Source of the DNA: Capronia americana
Lineage: Eukaryota; Ascomycota; Eurotiomycetes; Chaetothyriales; Herpotrichiellaceae
DNA: 64,000 nucleotides
Reading direction: 5' to 3'
Assembly (NCBI GenBank): GCA_016110215.1
Contig: JADWQD010000020.1
Coordinates: 1 to 64,000, forward strand
Shown here: piece by piece, positions 9,238 through 20,353 of the stretch
How positions within the stretch are numbered: the stretch's first letter is position 1
How the letters are laid out: each line of letters begins with the position of its first letter
Program-made: the position numbers and the translations under genes
Notes under the pieces: model-generated
Database searches by the model: none
Told to the model about the DNA's origin: nothing
Seen by the model: the letters and a program-made list of their open reading frames with translations, nothing else

Positions 9238-11047
9238 TCAGCCTTCAGCTCCAGCATGATCGGTCTCCAGGTGCAGCCACTTCAACGCGTTGTGCTTGTG
9301 CCAAAAGTACCGGTACTTCTTGCCGTATACGTACATCGGAATAGCAAGGAGACACAAGAATCCAGTGATTCCGGCCATCGTGCCGGCCATGTCGATAGCG
9401 CCTTGTGTAAGGTACCAATCGATGACGTAGTTGGTTAGACCATAGAAGAAGAAGTTCTTGAAGACCCTGCAGAGCAACCGTTAGAACATGTCCTCCGAGA
9501 TTTTGGACAAGGTAAACTCACATGTTCATGATGAACAACTCAGTGCTGTTCTGTCTGTAGGCGTCAAGAGCCCACTGTGTTGCAAAGCTCGCGACGACGG
9601 TCATGCCAAACAGAATGACGGCCCATATGAAGCAGACAAGGTAGATGCTCTTGAATTCGCTGACAGCGTAACCCCAGCCAATAAGGCCTGCAACAGAGCA
9701 GACACCTCCCAGACTGATGGGCAGGAGGGCAAACTCGGGCTCGTAGACACCCTTGTTGCGCTTTGCCATCGTTTTAACCAACGGCTCGGAGATGAGAAGC
9801 GAGAAGATGGCCCCGATCAGACCGCCGATAAAGGGGCCAACCGACATATATCCCACGGAAGCCGACGACAGCAGGTAAGGTGGCGAGGCAAAAATAACCC
9901 CGGACAAGATGGCCACCGCAACGTACCAAGCAATAATGATACCGGTCATGAAAACTTGGTAAGTTGCCCCCACGTTGAGGAGGATTGCGACCGAAGCGAT
10001 GGCCATTTTGAACACCGAGTCATCCACAAAGGTGCCATTGTAGATGGCGAGCTCTTGGACCCACGTCTTTTTGGGAGGGACCGAATCGATCGATGCTCGG
10101 GAGGTGGTAGTGATCGTCTTCTCAAGATCCCCACCAGCTTTCGCCCCATGTCCCTCGATATGATGGGCGGCAGCAGACTCGATTTTGGCGAGTTTCTCTA
10201 GGTTCTCATCTGATCCGGCCGTATCGGTCTCGTAGATGGCTTTGCGGCGGTACATTGTCTCCGGGCAGTACAGGATGACTGCAATTGTTTGGAGAGCCGC
10301 AAAAGGGATGTAGATGTGGAAGTTGTATTGCCAGCCAAGGTGCTCAGTAATGACTCCGGCAATGATGGATATCCCGTTGGAGATGGCAGCCAACAGGAAG
10401 ATCACAACGGCGACTCTTGGGCCTCTCTCATGCACAAAGAAGATATCTCCGATTGACGAGACGGCTAGGGACTCGTACGCAGCGATGCCAATGCCTTGAA
10501 GGACTCGACCAGCCAGCAGAGTGTTGTAGCCAGATGCAGCCTCGGACACAATGATGCCGATCGTCCCGATGAGCGACGAAAAGACGTACATGGGTCGTTT
10601 GCCATACTTTCGACCCAGGGCAGATGCAAATGGACCCATGGCGCCTGTGGCGAGAATACAGTAGCCGGAGAGTTTAGCGACGTCGGTGGGCGATCGGTTG
10701 AGGTCGACAGAGATTTGGATGATGCCAGCGTTCAAGAGAGGCCCCTAGAAAGTCGGTCAGCCGGATGGACGAGGCTGCGTCTGAAGCAGATTACTCACTG
10801 GTATCACGCCGATAATGATGACCCCGAAGAAGATGACGCCCAGCACGACATGCTTCTTGAGGGATGACCAATTCAAGGGGTCATTGGGGTCTTCGGATGG
10901 CTGCGGTGCCAAAACCATGTTCGAATTCCTGCCTGTTCCATGTTTCAAGCGCCCAGTCTGATCCTCAGAATGAGCAGCCTGCTGGTCCAGGAGAACCGTT
11001 CCGGGAACGTGCGCGGTGGTGTTTGCCTCAAGCACACCCAAACCCAT
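9238..11047 (-). CDS. MFS transporter, DHA1 (HOL1-like)
   Basis: Three exons on the - strand (11047-10799, 10744-9522, 9466-9238) give 566 residues with consistent phases. The sequence PNDPLNWSSLKKH precedes TM1. The TM2-3 loop has GRKYGKRPMYVFSSL and TM4 has GRVLQGIGIAAYESL. A charged central loop of about 75 residues separates two six-helix halves. This is the HOL1-type branch of DHA1 carriers, which move organic cations or drugs; the actual substrate is unknown. It converges with the SDR gene, with 199 bases between stops. The exon junctions restore NM|VFKNFFFYG and VIP|GPLLNAG, and each interrupted frame hits a stop soon after its donor site, which supports the splicing. Confidence 0.88.
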
Positions 11048-11835
11048 GGTTGCGTTCTGTCCCTGAGTATGCTTCGGTTTGATTCAGTTGTTCAACGAAG
11101 GCCTCCCTCGACGCGTTCAACCTCGACGCGAGCCCGACAGCTAATATCTGTATCAAAGAATCGGGGTAAAGTGGAGAGCATGGCCAGGGTTTCCGGGGCC
11201 CCCTACCCTAGTCAAAACCTGGGGGATCTCCCTACCCCATCTTTCCTTATTGGACCAATCCATTGTCTGTACGTGGTTAGAATTGTTCGATAATGACCGA
11301 ACGTCTGCTTGGCAAGCTCATGGAAATTGGTCAAGTGCGTGGCCTAGCCCAAGCGGTGGAGACAAAAAGCTTCGATGCGAGCGGTGGAAGTCTGATTATA
11401 TTGGCGGATGGGTTTCTGAACATCGAGCGAGCCGCTAGAGGAAGGACCTGCTGCGGGATGGCAAACGAATTTCCAGAGGACTGGGGTCGATAGGCTGGCT
11501 GAAGCTCCCAAGAACTGCGGTCCAGGCGTGGCTGGACGGCTCTGCTGACCGCACGATACGAAGATGGGTTGGAGCAAGCTGGAATCCCAGGAAATATGAA
11601 GCGCCAACTCATATGTCGGGGAAAGTTTTGAAGCCTTGCAAGGCATGTGCCTGCCTGCCGCTCGAAGTCTGGGATCAGGGAAGGTTGCCATTTTCTCCTC
11701 ATGTACAGTGCTCTCGCTTTCTAACAAATACGCGCCGGCGGCGGACACAGAGAGATCCAATCCAGGTCTGAATAACTTTCAGATCGCCAAACATACCGAG
11801 ACAGCAGAACGAGGCTGACGGTGCCACTGCGCTGG
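11048..11835. other. intergenic region between MFS and ERG24
   Basis: 788 bases between two genes on the - strand. It should contain the MFS promoter and the ERG24 3' end. The open frames of 60-138 codons in it have no family resemblance and overlap one another on both strands, so I regard them as chance. Confidence 0.6.
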
Positions 11836-13370
11836 CTAGTAAATGCCTGGAATGATTCTCGACTTGACACGCTTGCAGTAGCGTTCCCAATCTTTCCCGT
11901 ACTTTTTCCGACACTTTTCTTCATCTCTGAGCTGTCTGTGCACCAGTAATATGCCAAAATATATGACATAGAAGTAGGTGAATATGACTCCCCAGCCACG
12001 TGCATCCCCTTGCACAACTTCTCTTGTTGTGTTACCCGTAACAGGATTCTGATATTTGTTGATGATATATCCGGCCACGCCAGTTGGAAGTGAATAGCTC
12101 CAGGACATGATCCAGTCACCAAGGTAATTGATATGTCGAGCGGTACCCCACCAGCCGGATACAAGCAGCTTTGAGCCAGACTCGGTGGTCATTGTCTCCA
12201 AGTGCGAAACGCGAGGATCCTCTGGATTGGTGCGGAAGCGGTTCTTTTCGTTGTTGGCACCCCGGAAAATGTAGTACCCCAGAGCTTGCACCGCCAAGAC
12301 ACCGGCGATGCCGGTAATCCCAAGAGACAATGGGTACACGGCAAGGTATCGGGTTTGCATACTATAAATGAAAGGTACCCAGGTCAGATCGCCAAAGGCG
12401 AGCATGAAGCCAAACCCATCGGTCGTTACATCCATCGTGGTCATGATAGCGGGCTCCATGTACAGGGAGTCCAAGACATATAGTGCCTGAAAGAAGGTCA
12501 CCAAAAGGATCGAGTCGGTCATATATCCATAGGTTTTGTACTGATGAGCGACAAACGCCAGGTCGAGTATAACCCAGTTGAGTAGACCTGGTCTCATTTC
12601 ATTGAATACTTTGATGTCAATGACTTGGCCTCCAGCAACTGGAATCCATGTCGGGATTGTGATCCGCGGATTGAGTTCGCGGCCAATGAAGAAGTCGTAA
12701 AGCATGTTGCCAGTATGTCCACCTTTAGCAAGCTCGCGGTGCTCGGGGTTGGGCTGACCGGGGTGAGGGACTGAGAATGACGCCAGGTAGACGTAGATTG
12801 CTTGGGCGTAGGAGATCAGGAGGTTTGCTGTGACGACCTGAGGCAGGTTGTCCCAGATATAGGTCCACACCACAAAGTCGGCGCCTTGAAGCGCAGTCCC
12901 AACAGCAAGACCAGCAAGTATGAGGAGGGCTGAGTTCCAGGAATTAAACTTATACTTATGTCTACCTCCTGTCCCGAGCGTGGTGCCGTACACTTCTTCG
13001 CCAGGGAGGAACAGTTGCAGAGCAAGACTGAGAGCATAGTATGCCAGAACCCATAGAGTGACTTCAAGATCAAACAGACCTGCAATTCCGTTCTCAGGCC
13101 ACGGTGTTTGTTTCTTCAGCTTCTCAAGAGTCAATGTCTTGGGGTCGAGGAGCGCAGGCGCAGGGCAGCCGGAAACATCGTTGCAGAGAAAGACAGTGGC
13201 ATAGACCACTAGGGGCAGAAGAAAGACAATTGCGGCGGCGCCAGGTCTGTCGCGTATCAGCAAGGCATCACGGAGTGAAGGGAGAATCACAATACTCACG
13301 GACCAAAGAATTCATACTCGTGCTTTTCTTCCGCATGAATTTTGCGTTTCGAGCTCGTCACAACGGTCAT
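11836..13370 (-). CDS. ERG24: delta(14)-sterol reductase
   Basis: Two exons (13370-13300 and 13246-11836) give 493 residues. It reduces the C14-15 double bond left after lanosterol 14-demethylation in ergosterol synthesis, in the endoplasmic reticulum. The signature SGWWGTARHINYLGD and the C-terminal CRKKYGKDWERYCK and IIPGIY end are diagnostic of the ERG4/ERG24 family. About eight hydrophobic segments are visible. The long open frame also runs upstream through the intron and offers a false start there. The true first exon encodes a short basic N-terminus (MTVVTSSKRKIHAEEKHEY) that joins at FFGP|PGAAAIV, a normal opening for this enzyme. ERG24 and not ERG4 is preferred on the opening and overall length. 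It is divergent from the MRL1-like gene. Confidence 0.9.
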
Positions 13371-14057
13371 TTTGGCAACGTGAAGCAATACGAGAGGGCG
13401 TTTGTCAGCGAGTGCAACTCATTGACTGAAATGCAGAGGGTCAAACGAGTGACAGCAGAGAGATATGCGAACGGTGGTGCTTTTTACATCTGTCGATGGA
13501 ATTGGGAGTGAACCAAAAGTGAGTTGCCGGAGACGGAGACGCACCACCCGAATGAGATCATCATCCTGCGTCGCGATCGCGTGTCTCGGAAGACCAGCGG
13601 CGCGTCAAGCGGAATCTGGCCTTGGAGGCAAAGAGGTTGTACGCAATGGAATACACAGCGACATTATAAGGCCCCAAGCGAGGTCTGCTGTGAGTGACCG
13701 AGGAGTCCTGAGGTCCGATGCTCTGCAGGAATTGTTCATGTCGAAAAGAATACGAGCGGTCTATTCGTCGTTCAAGCCTCAGCCGAGTAGCCCCTGCCCG
13801 CAGCTGCAGGAACACATCTCTTCTGCTCCTGCGGTAAATCTCACAGGCTAGTTGCCGTACAAAGTTGAGATTGAACTTTAGGCTTCCCTCAATGTGTCCT
13901 TTTTCATTCACGTCGCCCTCATCTTAACCCATATTCCATCGCAAATCTAGTATCACGGGTGCAGCATTTACTTGCTCGCGCCGTCTCCGACACTTCCGCT
14001 CATCATCTTTGTCTGGTTCTTGCACGCTCATACCAAGCACGGCGCCTCTCCTCAGCC
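13371..14057. promoter_or_regulatory. shared divergent promoter, ERG24 / MRL1-like
   Basis: 687 bases between the two start codons. No coding sequence is convincing. I did not find a clear sterol regulatory element by eye. Confidence 0.5.
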
Positions 14058-15235
14058 ATGTATCTCTCGACGTCGCTCTTGGTCCTCCTCCTCTCATCGT
14101 TACCTCCAAGTCTCGCTGCAACCGACGCAAAGCCTCCTCCGAAGCCATGTACCATTCTCTCCCCCTCGACCGGCTCATTCTTCGACCTGCGCTCGTTGCA
14201 GTTGACTCCTGAAGGCACGAAATACCAAGCCGCAAGCAACGAATCCTATCATGCCAAAGGTTACGACTATCCTGCAAATTTCACCCTCAACTTGTGCGGA
14301 CCCGTTGTCGAGTCATTAGAAGACGTTGAGGGAGTTCCCACAAGCCGTCAGAAAAATGTTTCGGCCTTTTACAAGGACCATCGAGGAGATATTTACAGCA
14401 TTGGCCAACAGAACGACCAACTACTCTTTCGCGGCAAGAAGCTGCTGTTGAACTACACCATGGGCTCGCCGTGTCCCGATCTCGACGAGGACGGCAATCC
14501 CATCGACGATGATTTGGTTGTCAAGAAAACTAGCCAAAGACGGAAGTCCACCCTTCTGACCTTCGCTTGCGATACCTCTCCCCTTCTTTCGACTCGGCCT
14601 GTTGTGAACTTCCTCGGCTCGCCCGATCACTGTACTTATGTCTTTGAGATACGCTCCCGATCTGCTTGCGGTGGAACAACTCAGTCGGAGGAAAAGGGAA
14701 CGTTAGGCCCCGGAGCAGTTTTCGGTCTGATCGCAGGCATCGCCATGCTGGTCTATCTCATCGGAGGTATTGTCTACCAGCGCAACGTCCTGCATCAAAG
14801 AGGATGGAGACAATTGCCCAACTACGCCATGTGGGCGGGTATATTCAGCTTCTTTTCGGTTAGTCCCCTGTGCTCTCTCTCACCCCTGCGTTTGCGTGCT
14901 GTTTTCCCTTACACATGGTGCAACTTACAGAGGCCCTTTTCTTCGGGGCCACGTCGCACGCGCTACACATCGGCTAGGAGAGAATACGACTGGAAGACCG
15001 ACATTGCCTGATCAGCCGCGGCTAACCTCTATGCTTCCGACTCTATATTTAGGACATATTTGTCATTCTATTTTCCTCATGCACACAACGCATGCCGGGA
15101 GGAGTCACACAACTGTTCGCCGGCCGAAGAGGGTACCACCGTGTTGGCGCCGACGACCGACATCCAGGGCGTGGCCGCACTCCCGACGACGAGAACCGCC
15201 TGATCGATCAGCTCGATGAGGAGTGGGAGGACTGA
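14058..15235 (+). CDS. MRL1: mannose-6-phosphate receptor-like vacuolar sorting receptor
   Basis: Two exons (14058-14858 and 15053-15235) give 327 residues. A signal peptide (MYLSTSLLVLLLSSLPPSLA) is followed by a lumenal cysteine-containing MRH-type domain with three N-glycosylation sequons (NES, NFT, NYT). Near residue 225 a membrane helix begins (GAVFGLIAGIAMLVYLIGG), then QRGWRQLPNYAMW, a typical juxtamembrane motif of fungal Mrl1 proteins, and a second hydrophobic stretch completed across the splice (IFSFFS|DIFVILFSS). The cytosolic tail ends in acidic DDENRLIDQLDEEWED. It should carry hydrolases between Golgi and vacuole/endosome. The 194-base intron ends at ATATTTAG after a GCTAAC branch site. 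A nearer acceptor at 14930 would give a shorter, different tail. Confidence 0.85.
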
Positions 15236-15444
15236 GCATGACCGGGCGGAAAGGAACAATTGCATCTTTGACACATGAGACACTCTTGCGCGTACGTCCG
15301 ATGGTATATAATGCCGAAGTGGTCCCCGATATACGGTCTACCCAAGTGCGTGAATCTTGCAGCCATATGTATTGCGGAGCTGTTCCTGCTGTACACGCAC
15401 CGCTTTTACACGAATCGACCATGCTCGACACGATCCAGCGACCT

Positions 15445-18400
15445 TCAAGTCTGTCCACCGGTCCCAGAGTTTTGCTCCCCAAATTGCCCACCAACGTCGC
15501 TTCCGCCTCCCTGACCAAGATCACTCAGATCCATTCCGTCGAGCGCGGTGTTTCCAAACTCCTCCATGCCAGCACCGCCAAAGTTTGGCGGTTCAATGTT
15601 GAATGGCAACAGCCAAGCTGACGAACTGGTGTCCATGGCCCCGTTGCCTCCTGCAAACGGATCATTGAAACCATATGTGGTCAAGTCTAACTGATCCCAT
15701 GGATTTGTGCTTCCGAAGTTGCCGATTGGAGGGGAGCCGAGGTTGTTGAGCCCCGACGAAGCGTTCTGGTTGCCGTTACTGTTCGACGTTGAGGGATCGA
15801 GGCCAGCATAGGCGGCGCCAAATACCATCTGCCGATCAATTGCCGGCAAGGTTGAAATAAAATGAAGATTGCCGCCGAACTGGGGGGAAGTCGGAGAGTT
15901 CCCATAGTTGTAAGGCTCGGGGAATTGCGTGTTTTGATACAGCGACGGCGAGGTGATGTCGAAGCTGGAGAGGTCGAATGGTTGGTTGAGGTTGAGATTC
16001 AAGTTGAGATCGCCAGCTGTGCTGGAAAGACGCTGTCCTGGCAGGGCTTGCGACACGGACTGTCGCCTTTGCGAATCTTGACCAGAAATCGACGAACCAG
16101 CGCCTTTAGCGGCCGTCGAAGAGCTCCCTTTCCCCTTCTCTCCTTCCCTACCTTTCTCATCCTTGTCAGTCTTCTTGTTCTCTGCCACGCTCTTCCCCCT
16201 CCTTCTCGCGACTTTCTTGTTGCCCCTGCCGATCGTGTCGTCAGCCTTGGATGGGGGACTGAGACTCGCAAAGAACTCCTCCACGCTTTGCAAGTCACTC
16301 CTTTGGCTCATCACGGCCTCGGCACCACCCTGCGCGTGCTCACTCCTGTACTCGAGGTGCGATTTCTCCCATTCGCTCTCCGACACCCCGTGCGGATACT
16401 TGTCGAACCAGTCGCCGTACTGGAACATTGATCCCGCCTTCGCCTTATCCGCGTCTTTGGATTTGGTCGGATCGGCGGGCGTGTCCGACCTGGACGGCGG
16501 GTTCGTGTTGCTTGTCAAGGTCGCCGTGGCGTCCAGTTCCATCGGCGTCTGCGTCCCACTTCTGCCTCCCGCCCCGCCGGCAGATGAGTGCCGTCGCAAC
16601 ATACTCGTCGGCAACCCGGCGTTGCTTCGGGCGTGCTGAGCCTGACGGAGGGCAGCGTCCGCAAACGCGCGGTAAATATCCTTCACGCTCTCGGCCATGT
16701 AGTGGAACATGCCCCAGTATCTCTTCATGCGCGTCAAGTATTTGTAGTTATGCCGCAGGTTGTCCTTGCTCTGCTGTTCGAGGGCGTTGTTCTTGCTAAA
16801 GATGCCCCACACGTGCACCGTTGCGGCGGCGTAGGCACAATAGCCGGCAAAGGGCACTGTGAGGGTGTGGCCGGCCGAGTCGGCAATGAGCTTGCTGATG
16901 AGCGAGGCCGATTCGAGCACGATGTTGGCCGAGCTGGTGAGGAACGGTTTCGGCATCCCTTGCTGGGTGTAGTAGTGGTGATGGGGCCGATGCGAGGGGT
17001 TGGTCGGGATGGCGAAGCGGTGCAGGAACAGACTCGTCTGGGCCAGCACAATGTGCAGGAAGAGGTACTGGTTCGCGAGCCGTTCGGAGATGTGTGTCGC
17101 GAAGTTCTCGGGCGTGTACGTGATCTCCTCGGGCAGCGAGGATTTCAGCTGCTGGATCTGGCGTTGCAGGGTTGCGAACTGGGACAACGGGTCCCAGATG
17201 GGATGGGGGTCTTTCTCCTTGCCGCCGAGGTTCAGGTACTTGACGATGCGTTTCCACAGAACCACGGCGCGGACAATGTATGCCGCGACGCCCATGTTTG
17301 CCTTTGCTTCGGCGGCGAGGTCGTTGGCCGCGGCGGTGTCGAGCGACGACGACTTGTTGGACATAGGCACGTTGCCGTAAAGATCCTCCGTCGGGCCGGG
17401 GACTTCCATCTGGAAATGCGATTCTTTGATCGGCAGCTGGATCTGGTAGTAGTCTTCATTCAAGAAGGAAGGTCGTTCGGTGCCCGAGGAGTTGAACGTG
17501 TCCATCAGGTAGCACGCCCACATCGTGCGACGGCGGATCTCGCGGTCCGTGAAGGACAGCTCGGGCGACTTGGGACCCTTCTTGTTCTCCGTTGCGTTGT
17601 TGGCGATTTGATTGCGGCCGAGCGGGTCGTGGTCGAGTTCGCGGTGCAGTTGCAGCGCGTAGCCCATTCGCATGGCCTGGCCGCCGAACGACCACGATAA
17701 TCCGCCTTCGCACGTCCCGAAGTAATGCAAGCCGAGCATCAGCATTGCTGTGAGAATGGTGATGTTGGGTTCGTAGTGTCGCTTCTCCACAATCCGGCGT
17801 GCGGGAGTCGCCCACTGCTCCCCACGGAGAAACGCCGGTTCGGTGCTGACTTGTGGGTGAGTCGAGAACCTGGCCGAGATAGCACAGACAGCCAAGATAA
17901 GCACCGGCGGGATCGTCCCGGCCTTCAGCTTGCGCATGAAGCTGGGCTTGTGTAGGAGGAGATAGGATTGACCGTAGACGCAGTCGAAGAAGACTTCGGC
18001 GAGGTGTTCCTGGATGTGTTGCGGTGGCAGGGATTCCGAGCCCTCGATGAACAGCTTGTTCTCGCCCTCGCGCTGTTTGCGTAGCCCGGCCGTCGGGTCG
18101 AGGAGAGTCGTTTTCTCACGTGAGTTCCGCCAGTCGGTGAGTTCTTGAGTGAACGCTTCGTCGGCGGACCGCTTTTTGGGTTGCTCTTTCTCCTTCTTTG
18201 GTGCCTGGCCTGGAATTGGAGGTCGCACTGAAGCCCGACCCGTGCTGCTCAGATCCGGAAGTTCATCTTTGGGGATGACTCGGATGACCCGATCCTCCAT
18301 TCGCTTCAGTCGCTTGTCCAGCATCGCCATATAGTCTGTGCGCGGGGCGGCTTTCCTAGTAGTAACCTTGTAGACACAAGGTATCCGAGCACGGAGACAG

Positions 18401-19008
18401 TGCTTGCAAGCGGGCTTCTCGCCCGAACACCTGATCTTCTTTCGGCGGCAGGCAATGCAGGCCAGGGGGAGCCGTTTCCTTTCTTTCCCTGCTTTCGTCT
18501 TCAACTCGCTCCACGCGGGCGGTCTGTCGTCCTCGGTTTGCGACTTTTTCTCCTGCTCACTGACGCTCGCGGGAATCCGGGGTGAAGAGTCTGCATTGCT
18601 GGGTGCCTGATTTCCTGAATTTGTCGGGGCCCATTGACTCAAGGCCGCTGAGCCGAAAAGATCGCGGTCAAAGGCCGAATCGATGCTTGCCAGGCTGGCG
18701 CGATGCTGAGGACTAGGCACTTTGCCATACGCCGCCATGGAGCCTCGGCCAGCAAACCCTTGACTCTGGCTTAGGCGCAGATCTGGGGGAGCATCGATGC
18801 CACTATTGCTAGAACCATGGGGACTACCACCAAAGGGGAAAGCGAAATCGATAGAACCAGGCGTCGAGGCATCGAAAGCGGCTGTGTTCGCTTGCGGTTG
18901 AGGTAGGGTGTCAATGCGGGGATTTGGCATCATGAAGCCCGAACTCGACAGCAAATTGTTCCTCTGCTCGCCTCGTGGATACCCAGCTGGATTCGACGAG
19001 CTCGTCAT
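15445..19008 (-). CDS. Zn(II)2Cys6 transcription factor with fungal-specific TF domain
   Basis: Intronless gene for 1187 residues from the ATG at 19008, which has A at -3; an in-frame ATG at 19032 would add eight. A Ser/Pro/Gln-rich N-terminus precedes the zinc cluster, C-x2-C-x6-C-x6-C-x2-C-x6-C, at about residues 184-211 (CIACRRKKIRC and CKHCLRARIPC). A basic linker and a short coiled segment (MLDKRLKRMEDRV) follow. The fungal-specific middle homology domain starts near residue 330 (YGQSYLLLHKPSF) and includes FGGQAMRMGYALQLHREL. A basic KK/RR-rich patch and a long Asn/Gly/Ser-rich C-terminus, probably activating, end the protein. It binds DNA in the nucleus; the targets are unknown. It is not XlnR or AmyR by its zinc cluster. 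It converges with the MRL1-like gene. Confidence 0.92.
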   Translation of the reverse strand: MTSSSNPAGYPRGEQRNNLLSSSGFMMPNPRIDTLPQPQANTAAFDASTPGSIDFAFPFGGSPHGSSNSGIDAPPDLRLSQSQGFAGRGSMAAYGKVPSPQHRASLASIDSAFDRDLFGSAALSQWAPTNSGNQAPSNADSSPRIPASVSEQEKKSQTEDDRPPAWSELKTKAGKERKRLPLACIACRRKKIRCSGEKPACKHCLRARIPCVYKVTTRKAAPRTDYMAMLDKRLKRMEDRVIRVIPKDELPDLSSTGRASVRPPIPGQAPKKEKEQPKKRSADEAFTQELTDWRNSREKTTLLDPTAGLRKQREGENKLFIEGSESLPPQHIQEHLAEVFFDCVYGQSYLLLHKPSFMRKLKAGTIPPVLILAVCAISARFSTHPQVSTEPAFLRGEQWATPARRIVEKRHYEPNITILTAMLMLGLHYFGTCEGGLSWSFGGQAMRMGYALQLHRELDHDPLGRNQIANNATENKKGPKSPELSFTDREIRRRTMWACYLMDTFNSSGTERPSFLNEDYYQIQLPIKESHFQMEVPGPTEDLYGNVPMSNKSSSLDTAAANDLAAEAKANMGVAAYIVRAVVLWKRIVKYLNLGGKEKDPHPIWDPLSQFATLQRQIQQLKSSLPEEITYTPENFATHISERLANQYLFLHIVLAQTSLFLHRFAIPTNPSHRPHHHYYTQQGMPKPFLTSSANIVLESASLISKLIADSAGHTLTVPFAGYCAYAAATVHVWGIFSKNNALEQQSKDNLRHNYKYLTRMKRYWGMFHYMAESVKDIYRAFADAALRQAQHARSNAGLPTSMLRRHSSAGGAGGRSGTQTPMELDATATLTSNTNPPSRSDTPADPTKSKDADKAKAGSMFQYGDWFDKYPHGVSESEWEKSHLEYRSEHAQGGAEAVMSQRSDLQSVEEFFASLSPPSKADDTIGRGNKKVARRRGKSVAENKKTDKDEKGREGEKGKGSSSTAAKGAGSSISGQDSQRRQSVSQALPGQRLSSTAGDLNLNLNLNQPFDLSSFDITSPSLYQNTQFPEPYNYGNSPTSPQFGGNLHFISTLPAIDRQMVFGAAYAGLDPSTSNSNGNQNASSGLNNLGSPPIGNFGSTNPWDQLDLTTYGFNDPFAGGNGAMDTSSSAWLLPFNIEPPNFGGAGMEEFGNTALDGMDLSDLGQGGGSDVGGQFGEQNSGTGGQT

Positions 19009-20353
19009 GATGCAGAGTGAGGTTATGAGCACGCGACGATCAGTGGCTGCATGTTCTCAACTCGGGATGAAAGCTCAGCGGTGCAACATGTCAGATCCCG
19101 AAGTGGAGAACGAGGGTCATGTGGACGGTGCCGGGCAGCAGAAATTCCGCCAGAACAGCGCGAAGTCAATACGCGTCCAAGCTGGAAGCCGGAGAGAGAT
19201 CCGGACGGCGGTCTCGTCAGGACGTAGAGGACGACGAGGCTGAAGGATGATGATGATGGTATGGCGGAAATAGTCAGAGGTGTAGTTGATGGCGAGGTCC
19301 GAATCTTGCGAAAATGTGGGAAAGAGGATGCGGGTAAGCGTTCGCTGTGGATTCGTTCGTGGCTTGCCCTCTTGAGGAAGAAACCGGGGTAGAGCTTGGT
19401 GGCTCTCGTGCACAGTCAGTCACATCTGACCAGTAATGCGATGACAGAATGTAATGATGATGATGGGTGGCGTTCACCCTCTAGACCGCGGATTGGATCA
19501 GGCTGGACCATCCCGTCACTTGGAAAGCCAGCGATCTGGAAAGGCACACGGACGCAACGCTTTTCCATCCTCTGCAGCCCTCCAAGACCGTGAAGATGCC
19601 GACAACGGGCGATTGAGGCTGGGGTCAATAGGCTAAAATGGTCGTGCTCGGTGGCGCGGAGGCTGTCCGATGTGGAGAGAAGAAAACTCAGCCGGGAGAA
19701 CGTTAGGGACTGCAGGCCGTAGACAGCTGGACAGCGATCATTCTGCTGAGAGAGGACTCGAAATGCGTCCAGAATCAGATAAATGTTCTCGCAGAAGGTC
19801 CCATGGCACAATATCGCCGGCCGGCGACCAGATCCTTTCGTCGTGGCGGAGGAAAGTCGATATGCGGAGTCTCCGTGGAAGGACGCCGAGTTCGCGCGAA
19901 CATAAACAGCACCGAGTACCTGCTAGATATGTTTATAGTGTGCTTTTCGCCTCTCTACGACGGCAGGTTGAGGGATAATGGGCTGTTTAGACAGGCTTGC
20001 ATAGCATCCCAATGCGATTGTCGCACGGCAAAGCACGGCGATGAAGCCTGGATTGGCCCCCGGCGTGGCTAGCATCCCAGTGTGGAGCCCCTCGGGCACT
20101 TTCTTAGGCTTCGCCAGAGTCGATTTAGTGGGCCATCGGAGGAGCTACATAGGCTGTCGAGGCTGCTCAGGCTGCTTGGCTCGGCCATCTCTCGCCCCAA
20201 GACGCCTCTCTACATCGCATTTTATCTTCCTCGCGCCATTGCTACTGCTATTGTTGTTTGCTGTGTGCTGTCTGCTCTTGCCTGCTATGTACCAGTCATG
20301 GAAGGACTTTCGCAACAAGCTCCAGATCGCAACTCCTGCCCTCACAAACACTC
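19009..20353. promoter_or_regulatory. long divergent promoter, zinc-cluster TF / TAD1
   Basis: 1,345 bases between start codons. Most of it probably belongs to the transcription factor, as regulators often have long 5' regions. No recognisable protein is encoded; frames of 60-130 codons overlap on both strands. An in-frame ATG at 20258 lies upstream of the TAD1 start. Confidence 0.5.

Noticed and set aside
9488..10201. 237-codon + frame opposite the second MFS transporter
   Set aside because: Highly charged mirror of membrane helices; not protein-like.
13247..13299. ATG in the upstream extension of the ERG24 frame as the start codon
   Set aside because: This stretch is an intron with a GTGAGT donor and CGACAG acceptor. 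Splicing to the exon at 13370-13300 gives the normal ERG24 N-terminus.
16588..17700. 370-codon + frame antisense to the zinc-cluster transcription factor
   Set aside because: It lies wholly inside a well-supported gene on the other strand and has no domain; it arises from GC-rich codon bias.
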